Source of the DNA: Elysia marginata
Lineage: Eukaryota; Mollusca; Gastropoda; Plakobranchidae
Length of the DNA stretch: 64,000 nt
Assembly: GCA_019649035.1 (NCBI GenBank)
Contig: BMAT01005044.1
Span: forward strand, 454,184 to 518,183
Reading direction: 5' to 3'
Program-made: the position numbers and the translations under genes
Notes under the pieces: generated by a model
The model's database searches: none
Told to the model about the DNA's origin: nothing
Seen by the model: only the letters and a program-made list of their open reading frames with translations
In this document: positions 33,552-47,486 of the stretch, piece after piece
Layout: every line of letters begins with the position of its first letter
How positions within the stretch are numbered: the stretch's first letter is position 1

Positions 33552-36500
33552 CAAGCTTACTGGTTTTGCGACACTTTTACGCATACAGCAGTAAAGGCAA
33601 GATGAAAGTCTATGTATAGGCTCCCCTTGCCACTGCTCTCTATCTCCCTCTCATCTTTTGTCACCATCTTTGGCGCTCCAATTCTTACCGGTCAGTTGAA
33701 GTAGCTAGACAGATAGCTTTAATTTATGTAATGTTTTTTTTTCTATAAAATTTACGAAATAACACGATCATGGGTAAAGGACGGTCACAACAATGTATTT
33801 TTTTAGGTTTTGTTCAATAGTGACGTACTGCTAGCCTTGACTGAGGTAGAACAAACGAGGGGAACAGTGAAAGTAGAGAACGGTTTTACTGAGCCTGACC
33901 AGTATAGGAAGCCTCTAGCACAAGAGAATATCGTCAACTGACAATAACAAAGTCCTACAACGCAAAACACAAAGAAGAGGATAAAACTTTGTAATTCTCA
34001 GCTGTCGACATAACGTGATCCAGGGCAAAAACCAAATAAAGGTTTTGCTTAGAATAAAGAAGTTAGAATGGAGTGAGATACGTTGTCTCAAATATGGTGT
34101 CATAACTTCACAAAGCAAACCGCAGTTATTTTGATTTTCAATTTTGAGTGAGCGAGTGCACTCTGTATCAGGATGAAAATGAGACGTAGCAAAATAGTTT
34201 GGAGGCATCACAGGCATTTCGCTTTTCCAGGTGACCTTGGAGAAAGTATAAGGTTTCCAGACCTCTACTGCAGACATCCTTACCTGTTGGTGGGCATGCA
34301 TTCGCAATAAAGGGCTTCCTTCAGCATTCGACTCAACTACATGATTGTGAAGAATCGAAACTGCAGACAAATTTAAGAGGAAGCATATACAAGTAGTCAG
34401 TCTTTAGAGCCTTGTGTTTTACCAAGAAAAAGGTTTGGCCGTTCCTAAAAAGGAGACGGGAAACGTAAAATTTCAGGCTTGGTTCAATCTATTGGACTCC
34501 AGGCTAGTTTCTGTACCGTTCGGGTTGCTAGAAAATAGGAAGTTGCTTTTAAGATAATTTGTCCACCGTTCTCACCAGCGAGTTTGTTGTCACGCTGTTC
34601 TAGACTTCAACCACTTGACCATAATTGTTGAAGGTTTATCAGCTGATGTCAGTAACACCATGATAGTTCATTTCGTTAGGGTCGTCAAAATGTCGGTAAC
34701 TTTTGTTTTCGTTCTGCTGTTCCGTCTAGAGGAATATTTGCGCTCTACGTTTTGGAACTTTTTGCCTAAACACCATTTACAAATTCTCATAATGGGAGTG
34801 GAACACTCAACTTCAGGCTAATGCAGTTATGTAGGGCTGGCTGTCATAAGTAATGCACCTGGGGTTTTTCTAACAGAAGATCATACAGTGATTGGAAAAC
34901 GGGAACGACTCCTAAACGTCTAAGAGAACCATCAGGTACGAAATTATATACATGTAATTAGAAAAGCACAGCGAGACAAAACAATGCGCATAGCATTGAC
35001 CCACTTCTCTGTTCTAATGGGTCTTGGCAGGTTCTATAATAACTCATTATCGTATCTTTGGGATATATTACTTTTCTCTTCACTGAAGTGATCCTTGGTT
35101 TGCCTCACCTTCTGAACGCAATACGTGTGGTCGAAAATTTTACCTTAAAGTTTCTATTTAGTGATTTGTATGTATAAAGGGTTTCAGGACTAAAGAGACC
35201 GTACTCAATTCTTAATTTTTTTTTTTTTGAGATTATAAGTGAACACAATTCATTTTCACATTTTTTCCTTTAGAAGTGACACTCTTTCTCACATTCATAA
35301 TGATCATATTTAAAGGCGCAACTGCCAATTTTCTGAGATAAAAATACTAAGACAAAGAAAAGTAAATCCACATATTATTGTCCTCTTTTTTAACTTTTTA
35401 TGGCTTAAAACAATTTTTGTCATAAAACCCTTCATGCGCCAAACCCATACTCTTCCGGGTTTTTTATGATATTTGGTGTAGCAGCGAGAAGTTGGACACA
35501 TTTGATGCGTAACAAAGACCGATAGGGGTTAGATGATGAAATATAACCAGAGGAACAACATCGCGTTGCACAAGGACAAAGTCATTCACAGACACATTTG
35601 ATACCTCTACTCTGGGTTATAATTTTGTATACGGCTCTGTTAGATGTATTCGTACAAATCTTGAATTTTATTGATTGTTTTTTGTATCTCACATTTAATT
35701 ACTTACACAGCACATTGCACGCGTTGCATTTCCTGTGATTACAGAGATTAGAGTTTTTGCAATATTCATTGACCTAAAGGGTCATTCAATCGGGTATTGT
35801 CCTGTGGACTCTGGCCTGTATTTTAAATTAAATGCAGCATCATAGTAACGGGAAACTCTTATCATTTTGTATGGCTTTACTTTATGCCTCAATATTTAAG
35901 TAAAAAAGAAAAGCCCACATACAAGTTAAGTCAAGTCTTTCTCAATGTATTGAGTAGCTAAAACAATTCTTGCGCTTCCAATATGCATCAACAAATACTA
36001 AAGTGACAAAAAAACTTTTAAGTTTGAAAAAGTTTGTCCGTTTTTTTTTCCATAAATTATGATCTTAAATAGTTATAGATAAAAATATTTCCTGCTCATA
36101 CCGTGAACGGATAAGGAAAACGTAAAGGTGGAAATATTCTTCCTCAAACTTTGCTCCTCAAATATCTACATTAAATCATCATAACTATCAAAAACTATGT
36201 ATAATTTCTTTTTTTTTGTGTATCCCTTTAGATAAATTAAAGTCCGTGCCTTTTACATTGGTTCACATAGTATTCACGATGTCCAATTTACCCAGTAATC
36301 CCAGATCCTTTTCAACCTAGCCGAGTTTCCCGCTCACTCGAGTATAATTATTTTGACTTGTTTTTACTTCTGCTTCCTATCAATCATGTCGTGAACATTC
36401 TGCTCTGGCGACGGACAACACCCTTTGTTTATTCAGTTTAATAAGTCACGATCAGCAGCACTGAGGAATCCGAGCGTTCTTCTTCACAGCCAGACGCCGA

Positions 36501-37344
36501 ACCCCCAGCCTACCATAACATTCAGGTGCTACAGGCAGTCTCAAGTCTGAATTATAGAAGAAGACATCAAATTTCGTGAGAGGGGAAATAGAGTAAGAAG
36601 GGCGAAAAAAGAGATAAATAGAGTGAAGAAAAAGTGAGAAATAAGAAGGGTGTCAGTGAAAGATAATTAATGGCAGTAGAGAAAGTGAATCGGAGTTTGA
36701 CAATGCAGGCGAAACGAAGGCATAAGCTATGGTGTAAGTAGACGGGAATGAGAGAGAGACATAGTGAAGGAGAGGGAAAGAGAGAAGGAGAGAGAAATTT
36801 AGAGGGAGAAAAAACGATGCAAACTCGCAGAAAGACGGAGATACTTAAAATACTTTGAAAAGAGAATGAGAGAAAGGTTCTACAAGATAAAAGACATGCA
36901 TAATAAGTAGGAGATACATTGAAAAAAATAAACCAAAGAAATAGAGAAATGTAAGGAAAAAAAGAGATGATTAATAACAGATCCTTTTGACAGAGAAAAT
37001 AAAAACAAAGGAACAGAAACAGTTAGAGAGGGAGGACAGGCATTGGAATAAACATCATTTTAAGTATAGCTCGAGAAAGCGTGGCGTAAATACATTCAAA
37101 CGTTTTAATGAAACTAACCAACTTGATCATTAACGCCTCAAAATGGCCAACACTTTCGTAATAGTTGCTGAGAAGTAAGTGTATCTTCGAATTTGACGTA
37201 CTATTTCATATTTTGCATAAATACTGCATTTAGCCTTATTAGGTGGTGGCTTAAAGTTTTAGCGAACAACCTTGAAGAAAGTTTATCAGCAAAATAACTG
37301 CACATCTGATGGGCAATTTAAAAAAGTTAGTGCCGTTTTTTATC
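33548..37344. other. Intronic stretch without recognised genes
   Basis: This includes the 151-codon minus-strand open frame at 33915-34370. It has no low-complexity bias but also no motif I recognise, and no flanking splice signals that I could defend. GA-rich imperfect sequence occurs at about 36580-37040. Confidence 0.4.
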
Positions 37345-37354
37345 ACTCTCTCTG

Positions 37355-37419
<65 letters not shown>

Positions 37420-37518
37420 CTCTCTCCCTCCTTCTCTCTTTCTTTGTCTGTCTCCCTCTCTCTTTCTCTCTCTCCCTCCCTCTCTCTTTCTCTCTCTGTC
37501 TCTCTCTGTCTGTCTGTA

Positions 37519-37567
<49 letters not shown>

Positions 37568-37577
37568 CTCTCTCTCG
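37345..37577. repeat. Long CT microsatellite
   Basis: About 230 bases of (CT)n contain CTTT, CCCT and GTCTGTCTGT interruptions. All six frames are open, giving false Ser/Leu and Arg/Glu proteins. Confidence 0.97.
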
Positions 37578-38265
37578 ATGAAATCCACAATAGTACGAAA
37601 CCAAGCGTAAACTAATGGGGACGCACATTTCTTGCGACTCAATCGAGTGATGGGATAATAAATAGAAAACCTTACACATCTTTTTGTCTATCATAACACC
37701 TATCTATTGTATTTTTACTCATATGCTTTTAAAGGCTGCTGCACCTTAAAACCTGAAAGATCTTTAGCATGAATGTACTAAGTCTATACGTAACAAGCGC
37801 AACTTGTCTGAAAGAAAGATATAGAAACCAGGCACCCTGGTCGAGTTAATAAAAAGGCACAAGGCAGGCAATGCTTTTAGCTTTGTAACCTGTAATGGTT
37901 GGGCAATGACGAGATGAATCAAAACAGTCCCAATATCCCCTAAATCTGTTTAACTTTAATGTCAGAAGGATCAATATTTGTTTTAGTAACCTTGTGTTCG
38001 TGTCGTATTTTTTCTCTCTGAGCGTTATCCAGTTTCATGTTAGTTACGGCTGTCAATCAAACTTAGCAATCTTCAGTAACCCTCGCGCCGCTCATATTGT
38101 CGCGTAGTTGGATGCTTCAAACTTCTATTATCTTTGTCTTCATAATGTTTCTTTAACGATAAAGAACGAATAAGCGTTTTAATTGGAATCTCAACCACAA
38201 TAGTGCTCACAGAATCTTTACCTCACAAGTTAGTAGGAGTGCAGTCCTATAGCTTGTTTTAGAAT
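37578..38265. other. Intronic stretch without recognised features
   Basis: No exon or repeat was identified. Confidence 0.4.
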
Positions 38266-38432
38266 ATCTTATATAGCATACGAGGGAATTAATTCCTCTT
38301 TAACGCCTGAATGAAGCAAGACAATTTAACTGTTCACAAAAATTATACGTGGACCTGCCAGGACAGGGCTCGAGCTCCATGCTTACTATTTACCAAGCCG
38401 AGAGAGTTAACCACTAGACCACCACTTTTCTT
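38266..38432 (-). mobile_element. tRNA-derived SINE, truncated
   Basis: On the minus strand the head reads GTGGTCTAGTGGTTAACTCT (A box TGGTCTAGTGG), with a B-box-like GAGCTCGAGCCC about 40 bases on. The body includes the complement of TTAACGCCTGAATGAAG, resembling the TTTAAGCCTGACGGCAG segment of the SINE at 59525-59796. It probably belongs to the same family, with the 3' part lost. Confidence 0.6.
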
Positions 38433-38841
38433 TTCTGAACGGGTTGTAATTTTTTCCAGGAAATCTAGCTTCAGATGCATTATTATCTAGCCTATTTTAA
38501 CGCAGTATTATACAGAGTAGTTTCGAAACGTATTGTTGAAGTGTCGACCTCATAACGCTTTCGGGCCCTCGGTGAAAAAGGTTGATCTATCTCACAATAT
38601 GGTTCGAGAATGAAAGGAGTGCCTCACTAGATGGAGAGTTAATAAGCAGACTATCACTTATTATCTTCTAACTCGAAAACAGAAAACATGAAGTAACTCG
38701 CTTTGTATGACCACTACACGAATAACCCCCAACTAACAAACAGGGTCCAACAATACAATAAATGAGAAAGGCCCATGTGGTAAAATAATTTTGTAAGGTT
38801 TTTAAAAATTGCAGCAATATGCTTTCAGTAAAAAGTACTGT

Positions 38842-38915
38842 AGTCTATGTGTAGTCTCGTGGTCTACAGGTAAGCACTCGGCTTTGAGATCAGTTTTCAA
38901 GCGAACATGTATTTA
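38842..38915 (+). mobile_element. Possible tRNA-like SINE head, degraded
   Basis: TAGTCTCGTGGTCTACAGGT and then AAGCACTCGGCTTTGAGATC resemble the 5' half of the tRNA-type SINEs in this window (TAGTCTAGTGGTAGACACTTGGCTTT at 59130). No good B box follows. Confidence 0.35.
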
Positions 38916-39389
38916 AAATTATGTATCGTTATCTAAAAAGGGGAGCACTGGATAGAGAAAGATGGAGAGACGTCGTGGATGGCTACCTCCAGCAATGGAG
39001 GAGCACACCCTTCTAGGAAACGTAGGATTACTAACTTACCTACCTACGATTTCTTGGTAGGTAACAGTCTAGATAGCAACACTGATGGAGGAACTCAAAT
39101 TAATAAAGGGACAGTGATCTTTAATGGATAACAAAACAGAGTGTTATTTCACTTAGATTGTGTCAGGTTCCGTCGGCCTTGTACCCACAGTTATTTACCT
39201 TGAACTTTTTTTTAACTACGCAGGATCCGATAATACAATCAAACTTAACTTCGCTTTTAATAGAAGCTGACAATCGATCCAGGTTCTCACTCCAACTCTG
39301 GCTTCCTAACACTAGTTTTAATGACAATTTGTTTTTTTTTTTAATTAGCACCAGCGTACTATCTATACAAGAATATGTTTGGGGGCTCT

Positions 39390-40690
39390 AAGCCCGTTGA
39401 TGATCTTGAGGTACTCAATCTCGACCACATTGCAAGGATTGAAGCACTGGATGTTGTTGGAAGTTGGTACTTTATTTGTTGTCCCTGGGGAGTCTATCGA
39501 TGCTGGTTTTGAAAACGTTTGAGCTAAATGCATTGGCCGCGCTCCGTGAAAAACTATTCTATGTATTTGTGACTCTCAAGCCTAAGAAGCTCTTTCCAAC
39601 ATCAAGGCAGCAAGCTTATTTAGTGATCTTGTAACAGAGACATCTTGTTGTTGTTTCAAAACTAAGCGGGAGGTGTTCTTCCTGATATGCATTGCATAAT
39701 CCGTCAGTGAGCTTATAGGCCTCTATCAGATTACCTCTAAACCACTATTACATGAGACTGAAGGTCAAGAGCTTTCAGTCTATCTTCGTAATAGAAGTTG
39801 CCATGCATGAGGGTTATTTAGTCGCCCTAAGTTGTACATTTTCCATCATAAGGACACCAGTCTTATTGATTGGCGACCAAACACAATTATCATATTCGAA
39901 GTGCGGTCTAACTAGACTTTTGTTCAAAGTCATGAAAGACAGTTTATCAAAGTAGTTTATCAAAGTAGGACATTCAAGCCTTGTTTACTGTCTTGTTACA
40001 ATGTTCTCTCAACTTCAATTTGGTGTCGACACGATCGCCTTAAGTCCATCTAACAGAGTGTTCCTCTAGTCCAGAACTCTCTCATTCTGTAAGTGAACTG
40101 ACTGTTTAATAGGCCCAAATGCATGACTTTACACTTTGTTGTATTGAATCGCAACTGTAAATTATTTGACCATCATTGAAGTGGATCCAAATCAGCCTGT
40201 ATAGTTTGGAAATCTTGAACATTAATCATAGGGGAAAATATTTTAATGTCATATGCAAACATTTTTTTAATTGCTTACTACTTCTGGTATGTCTTCTACA
40301 TAGATAACAAATAAAACTGGACAAAGGACGCTGCCCTGTGGTATACCGGATAGATCTTTTCTCTAGCTGGATGCTCCGCCTTTTACGACTTGCTGTTGTC
40401 TATTTTTCAGAAAGTCTTAAATAAATCTCAGAATATTCGTCTGGATGCCATAACATTGCAGTTTTAACAGTAAAAGCTGATGTATACGTTGAACTCTGAA
40501 TTTGAGATAGTTGTAAGCCGCATAGATTATAGTTTGGATGGCTGCACTATCTTCTTGGATGGCTGCACTATCTTCTTGCCTATCCTTTGTACTTAAATCT
40601 GGTTAACTCAGTCATATAGAAAGGTCTGTATTACTTCTATTTCTAAATTGGCGCTATCGACTTCAGTATATTTTTTTAGAACAAGAGAAC
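39390..40690 (-). mobile_element. CR1-like LINE, RT to C-terminus, decayed
   Basis: Minus-strand blocks in order start at about 40350 with SGIPQGSVLCPVLFVIYVED (RT motif 'GvPQGSVLGPvLFviYiND'). At about 39900-39940 they read NKSLVRPHFEYDNCVWSPIN and at about 39830 MENVQLRATK ('LVRPhLEYgn-vWsP...lE-vQRrATK'). Near 39720 is NLIEAYKLTDGL, and at about 39540 NSFSRSA...FKTSIDRLPRDN. The order is that of CR1/jockey-type ORF2. Stops and frame changes are numerous. The copy is related to, but older than, the piece at 25396-25690. A 21-bp tandem duplication (40534-40575) sits near its upstream end. Confidence 0.85.
40534..40575. repeat. 21-bp tandem duplication
   Basis: TTGGATGGCTGCACTATCTTC occurs twice without a spacer. 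Confidence 0.95.
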
Positions 40691-42398
40691 TGAATATCTC
40701 TCCTCTCTTCGATTGAATATATTTCTATACCACTTTGGCAACCGCATAAGCTATAAGCATAACTCGGAAAATTTGGCTCAAAACCAGACCTTTATCTCAC
40801 TAATAAAAAACCTAGACAGTCCGACTGCGTTTTAAAAAGCATAAGTTCTTTCTGATGTTCCATTAAGGATGAAGGGTATAGCCAATAATCGGGGGTGAAT
40901 TGAGTATTTGAGATATCTAGGTAGCTAAATAGCGCGATGGAAGAATAATGTGATCTTTTCTTTCTTTCATAAACTTATAGCAATCAAAGACAACAGTTCA
41001 GCGGTGTCCAGTGGGTTAATCGCAAGCTACCTCTGAACAAACAGCTGTAAGAAGCAAAGCAACAAATACCAAACTTCGAATGCTCCGTAAAACAAATAAA
41101 ACTTTATTTCTAAAGCAGAGGTCAACATGTTTCTACATCTCTAGATTGTACTTGAAAGAAGCTGATTGTATGGTGGTTTACCAACTTTGCTTATGTGTTT
41201 TATGACAATATCTTAAAATCAAGTTGGGCAGGTCCAGAATAACAATTCCATAGAGTTTAGAAGGAATTGTTGGTGAAAGAGCAAAGTAGAAAGACCGGCT
41301 AAAAAATATTAAATATATTGGTTCAAAAGAACCAGGATACTAAGTAGTCACGTTAAAAAGCAACGAGTCTATAACAACTATTTAAAATTCTGAAGACATT
41401 ATACAAAAAATTAAATTCCACAATCAATTGCTTCTTAATTTTCAACGTAACATGTTGTTCATACTATCTCAGCAGACTTACAAAACTCCAAATCGTGCGG
41501 TTCTTCCACTAGAATTTTTTTTTCAATTCACATAAACGTCGGACCCATGCGGCCCAGAGGGCACTTTTCCTTTACATCTCCACTCTCTTAAAGCATCAGT
41601 TCTCCATCTTGATCTATAGAGCGAAGCCATCATGATTTTCCTATTGCTCATTCAAAGCGACATCTTAAGCATGTATGTCTTTCCAGTTCTCTTGGCGTCT
41701 TGCGTACGCATAACAACTCTCTTTGCTCAACATCCTCTGCGGGGTTTTAAAAAATCGTCAGGTGAGCTATGAGCTGCTGTATAAGCCTTCAACCGTCACA
41801 CAGAAACACGGCCTGTCTAAAAGGGTTTTCTTTTTCTGCCCCAAAAGCTCGGCGACCTCCCGTGGAGTCGGGGCCTGGTGCCTGGTGCTTTTGTGGGCCC
41901 TCCTGTCGCTGGGGCCCTTACCGGTACGGGAGAGCTTAGATCTGCAAAGGGCCTCATTAACCAGCCATTGATCAACAGAGAGCCCTAGATTGATAAACCA
42001 TGTCCGCTACAGTCAAAGAAATTCCTCTCGCCCTGCCATCTTGTGCGAGGAGAGGAAGGTCCGAGAGTGCTGCGCTTGGAAAGTAGAATTTTTTTTAAAA
42101 TAAAGAGATGGGTACAGGGAGAACTGTAAGGAGTAAATAAGATAGATGATTGAAAGGGTTAGAAATTAGTTTTAATAAAGTATGAGGAAGGAGAAATAAT
42201 TATGAAGTTGAGAAACCATAAAGAGAGTAAAGGACGAGTGAGAGAGGGGAGAAATAAGAGATAATAAACATGTAACAAGAAGAATATGAATCAAACTGGA
42301 GAAAAGAAAGTCAATAAAGTAGAATGACTAATGCTACAGATAATTTAAGTAAAAGAATGGTCCATGCTTTAATTAATTTTTTGTGCGCAATTATTGCA

Positions 42399-42400
<2 letters not shown>
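40691..42400. other. Intronic stretch, with a GC-richer segment
   Basis: The bases at 41800-42070 are richer in GC (GGGGCCTGGTGCCTGGTGCT, CTTGTGCGAGGAGAGGAAGG) and could be an untranslated retroelement piece. No protein or RNA signature was seen. The 82-codon frame at 41723-41971 has no recognisable motif. Confidence 0.35.
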
Positions 42401-42440
<40 letters not shown>

Positions 42441-42614
42441 TACTACTACTACTGCTACTACTGTTGCTGCTGCTGCTACTACTACTACTACTTCTAGTTC
42501 TACTACTGCGACTAGTACTACTACTACTGCTACTACTAATACTATTACTACTACATCTACTATTACTACTACTTCTACTTCTACTATTACTACTACTACT
42601 GTTGCTGCTGCCAC
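42401..42614. repeat. CTA trinucleotide microsatellite
   Basis: About 70 CTA-type units occur with CTG, TTCTA and ATTACTA variants. Poly-Leu, poly-Thr and poly-Val frames are artefacts. Confidence 0.97.
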
Positions 42615-44594
42615 CGCTAGAGCTCCAACTGCTTCTTAAATCTACTTCTTTAAGTGTCAGTACATTGTAAAGAGAAAATGTTTTTGATCATTCTATATTA
42701 CAGCTTTGCATTATAAAAAATATATGATACTCATAAGAGTACCACAAAGTAATTTGTCGGCGAAAAGTTTCACAAATGTTACAGACAGGTCATACAAAAA
42801 TGTTTGTATTATGGTCATCCCCTGTTCCATGACTATGCTAAGACCACAAAGGTTATCCTGTATATGAAATTAAACATTAAAAAATCCATATGTGCGGTCA
42901 GCCTGAATTTTGTTAAGTATCTGTATGTCCACTCTCCGATCCATTTTTGGATAAAACACTGACAGAGATATAATTCTGATAACCCTTGTACGACAGAGAC
43001 GACACCACATTTTACATTACACAAACACATTAATTTTGCTTAAATTCTGGCTTCACAACCAATGTAAACAATACACCTTCATCTGTAAAGTCAACACAAC
43101 AATTATAGATACTGAGTTGAATCAAATGGACGAAGTCGTCTTGAACAGTAACACTTTTAATTTCTTGGTACAACGGTACGAAGTATTAAGTTTTGCACTC
43201 TCATCTGAGTACCGAAAACTTCACATTTGTTCCACTTCTATGATACTTTGTGTGTTGGTTAGGAGCTCAGATGGCATAAATACTGTTTACATGCATATCT
43301 TCAAGGTTATGTTATTGAAGGATAAAAACTTCCCCAATTCGTCACACTGCTAAAGCATTAAAATCTTCGGCTCTCATTTCCTAAAGCTTGCCAAGCCCTG
43401 TGAAATCGTTATCCTATAACTTGTCGAGTTGGTGCGATATTAGTCCCTTACGTTTGTATGTAGCTCACACATTAAAGAATTGTATTGAAACGAACCCTGT
43501 GAAGGGATCAACACACCATTGAGATCAGACTGCACTTCCTCTTACGTCATGTTTTATAAGTTGTTGCAAATCTTAATCGAAATTTACCCAGCCAAGAAGA
43601 GGGCTGTTTGAAAACAGAGAAACCGGCAAACGCTTTGAAACAGTTTTAATTGCTTCAATATTTAAGTTTCTATAAAAAGTTCCATAATATTTGATTCATA
43701 GACATGTATGACATGTGCTTATTCCATTTTTTTATCCCAGAACGTGTTTTACTTATTTTACTAGGGTAAGGTGGACGATGATGACTCACAGAGATATGTG
43801 CAAGTCAAAATAGCTTATCTCTTGGACGTGCCATTTTACTAGCAGAGTGATGACATTTTGGAGATGCATTTTAGTAATAGATTTCTTACTCTGGAAAGGG
43901 CGTCAGTTCTTTGCGATGTGCGGTCTAATTCAGACTCGGCTGGACAAGCATTAAACAGCGCTTTTAAAATAATCCTCGTTTTGAAAACAAAAGGTCGTCT
44001 CGCTTGATGAAGCCTTAAGTCATGCTATGCCGTGGAGCCCCAATTCGATTGCCAATCTGCGTTAAATACTTACACGTTTTCCTATGCGAAACAATCAGCT
44101 ACTGTAAAACTTTTGGGAAAGCAGTGGCAAAAAATTACTATGCTGTATATCAAGGAGACTGTGAAAACAGTCACTATTCTTTGAGTTGAGTAAGAAAAAC
44201 CGATTTATTTTATGTGCCTTTAAAAGGCTCTCTGGCATGCCCCATAATAGTTCCCATAATTATCTTCTCGATTCTCGGAGAATTACTCTTAAGGAACAAT
44301 GAGTAACGTGTAGACTCACTCTCAATGTCTGTAAATGGGTTTATTTCTAGTGCTCGAGGCGATACGAATTAAATATTCTAAAAGATTTTTTGGTAGTGGT
44401 TGAACATCGCTTGCTTTGAAGCAAGTGGACGCTGAGTGTCTACTAACAAGCGTACATGGTTTTCCATATAGGATCGGTGTAGATGGCCTCGAATAATCAG
44501 CTCAAGGTGTACTAACTGCGGGTATAAAGGTGTCTTTGAAATTTTTTAAATCCCTCTGTTTCATACATCTCTTTTCTTCACTTCTCCCTTACAC

Positions 44595-44598
<4 letters not shown>
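42615..44598. other. Intronic stretch without recognised features
   Basis: The open frames of 105 codons (43036-43353, plus) and 65 codons (minus) show no domain or splice context. Confidence 0.4.
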
Positions 44599-44646
<48 letters not shown>

Positions 44647-44790
44647 TGCGCTCTCTCTCTCGCTCTCTCTCTATTCATTTAGCTATCTATCTACCTACTT
44701 ATCTCACTCTCCCCCTAATTTCTCTCTTTCTCTCTCTCTCTCTGTCTCTCTCTGTCTCTCTCTCTCTCTCTGTCTCTCTCCGTGCCACAC
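44599..44790. repeat. CT microsatellite
   Basis: Two (CT)n blocks (44599-44690 and 44720-44785) are separated by CTAT-like sequence. Confidence 0.95.
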
Positions 44791-47409
44791 TGTCTCTTCA
44801 TTTATCAACATCCAATGCATGCAAAGGTACAAGGCCTTTTCATATAACACCAAAACCCATCTACAAAACCTCATACATTTCACTGCTTACACTGCATTCT
44901 GAAGGCTGTACTATTTCGGAAGATGATCTACACTCCAAACTTATAAAATGACCCGAACATGCTTTATAAATATATATTTATATAAAGAGAGACGATAGGT
45001 ATCCCTCACAACATCATTCTGATTACAGTGGATGGTGAACTATAATGCGATCTCAAGTTTTCATGTGTTTTCAACTGTGTGTAAGTAAAACTATGATTAA
45101 ACCAATTTCATAATCACTTTACCCTGGTCACAAAAGAAACCTTTGTATTTAATACTTACTATGATGTGCAGCTTTCAGAAATAAAATTTAAATTTATTAT
45201 TGCTTAATTATGCACAAACGAAAATTAGGAGTTAGTGTTGTATTTAAAAAAATTAAGTTGACGAAAGAACAACTAATATTTTTGCTACTACTCTTTGAAA
45301 ATACGAGTGACTTTGAAAAGAATGGACCGAAAGCGTATCAAGGCATGATGACATAACCTACTTCCTGAATCACCCGTACAACCATTAATCAAATAAATTA
45401 AATTACAATAAAAATCTTTGGTCAAAAGTTTACAAGATATTTGAAAGAGTATGAATGAAAAGTACCAAAGTACTGATATAAAAAGTCGTAATAGAAAATA
45501 ATGACTTGATTTATCACAGACCAAATTCAACCATTTGTTACCGCATTCCTAAGTATTTTTCTCCTATTCAACACAACCTTTACAGGTGCTGAACTTGACT
45601 TGTGCACCATGTTCCTATCGATGTCAGATACACCTCCCCTGTGTTGTTCGCTGCTGCTGCCAGCGATTTTCATGTCAGCATAAATAAATCGATTTTAAGC
45701 AGTGATGATTTGTTTGCCCGCAACTTACAAAACACGAGATGTAGGATCTTCAAACATTGCGTTTATTGTAGTAAAAAAAGGTTTAGATTTTTGTCAAATA
45801 CATGGCACAGCAAGTAATGTGACTTTATTCTTGTTGACAAGAAATCTACCATGCTACGATACATGTTCGCCTCGCTAGCAATTGTGTGAGAAGCAAAAGA
45901 GTCAAACTTTACCGGGTCATAACTTTATATCAGTTATTTATTTTTATTAATTCATTTAATTCATCTGTTTTGATGCTGATGTAAATGATTAGTTGAGGCT
46001 ATCTGGTTCCTCAGAATGAACAATAGAGAAAATTTTCGAATTGTCGGTCCAAACCTTGTGAGTTCAAAGCAGACTATGTGGTAGTTCCAAGCTAACGGAA
46101 ACACAGCAAGATCTTAATGAAGGTGTTAAGTGATGGCAACGTGACGAATGATGTTTAAAACTATTGCTGTGCCTTCTTTCATGTTTACTCTACCGCATTT
46201 TTGTCATATTATTACATTTTCTCGTTTCATAATACTTTACGTTTTCTCTTTAAAATCATCACCTAGAAATCAACCTAAGATTGAATGTGCTTGTGGTCAG
46301 ATACTGGTGCCCTCCCTAGCCAGACAGACAAAACTAGCTACTCACTCACCCAAACACACAAACATACATACACACATGTAAGCTCTGTTCTGCTCACTCG
46401 GTCACACAGTACCGTATCGAGCGTGAGAAATATTGGCTAGGTGGCGTTCCCCCCGAAACGTGATTGGCTACCAACAAAAAGAGCGTAAAAAACCCGATTG
46501 TCCCACGCTAAAAGGTCTAGGCACTCAATGAGTTCATTCAAACAGAGCCTGCGCCGAGTGGCTTTTTTCATAACTCATTCCGCATCAGAAATGCTTTGTA
46601 AACCGTACCAGATTTTTGCACTTGCTGCAGGTTAAATGTTGTGGAGAGAATGCATTATTTGCCTAAGACTAATGCGTGAGGATTTTCGGTCTTCACTGAC
46701 AGAAGAATGTACCTGGTGTTTTTGCTAAACCACATGGAATGGTTTCGTTAGCGATGTAAAAAGAACCGACAATTGGGCTTTTCTCATGCGTATAATAGAG
46801 ATCACTGTCTGAAACTTAACATTCAAGGCTAGTGTCTCATCGGTAACAAAAAGACAAAATTAGCCATTGTTAGAGCGAACTATTTCTGTTTTCAATTGTT
46901 TTAGTGATTTAAAAATCAACAGTTTGAGTAGAGTAACGCTCTGAATAAATGCATCTGCGGAATCCAAAAAAAAAAAAACGATTTTACTGATCACATCTAC
47001 AAAAACTAATTGATTAAACATTTTCAGTACAAGTGTTGCTCAAACGTGCATTGAAATACAATATTTAAGGTTCAACTATGGTCAGGACGTTTTGCAGAGT
47101 TGAAAGCTCTTTGGCTGTGTTACCTAAGCTCACCTTTAGAAATATTGCTCGTAAAAAACGTACCCTGAAACCTCCTTGATTACAGATTGTGGCAACATGT
47201 TATGTCATGTACGTTCCCGACTTTTTGCTCCATGCGTTGCATCGACATGTCTTACTATCCATCAACCATACGAGTTTTTTGTTATCTTTATGTACCATTC
47301 CTTCCTATTCTACTTTGTACATCCCCTTCCCTCTCTCCTTTCTCTCACTCCTTATCTATCCCTCTTGTCAATTTTTTTCCGTCTGGCTCTTTTTCTCTTT
47401 CCCCATCTC

Positions 47410-47411
<2 letters not shown>
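44791..47411. other. Intronic stretch without recognised genes
   Basis: At 46425-46470 two CCAAT-box-like cores (TATTGGCTA and GATTGGCTA) lie 40 bases apart in a slightly GC-richer patch. Nothing else supports a promoter there. Confidence 0.35.
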
Positions 47412-47453
<42 letters not shown>

Positions 47454-47486
47454 GATCTATCTATCTATTTATCTATCTATCTATAG
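47412..47486. repeat. CT then CTAT microsatellite
   Basis: (CT)n at 47412-47451 is followed by (CTAT)n at 47456-47486. Confidence 0.95.

Noticed and set aside
33915-34370. 151-codon minus-strand open frame in transporter intron 1
   Set aside because: No recognisable domain, no splice signals I could defend, and a length that chance can produce in 128 kb of strand sequence. A conservation search would be needed to revive it.
37251-37694. Open frames of up to 147 codons on both strands rich in Arg/Glu or Ser/Leu
   Set aside because: They are produced by the CT microsatellite at 37345-37577, which is open in all frames and has no real protein composition.
42369-42670. Poly-Leu, poly-Thr and poly-Val open frames
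   Set aside because: These are direct translations of the CTA trinucleotide array.
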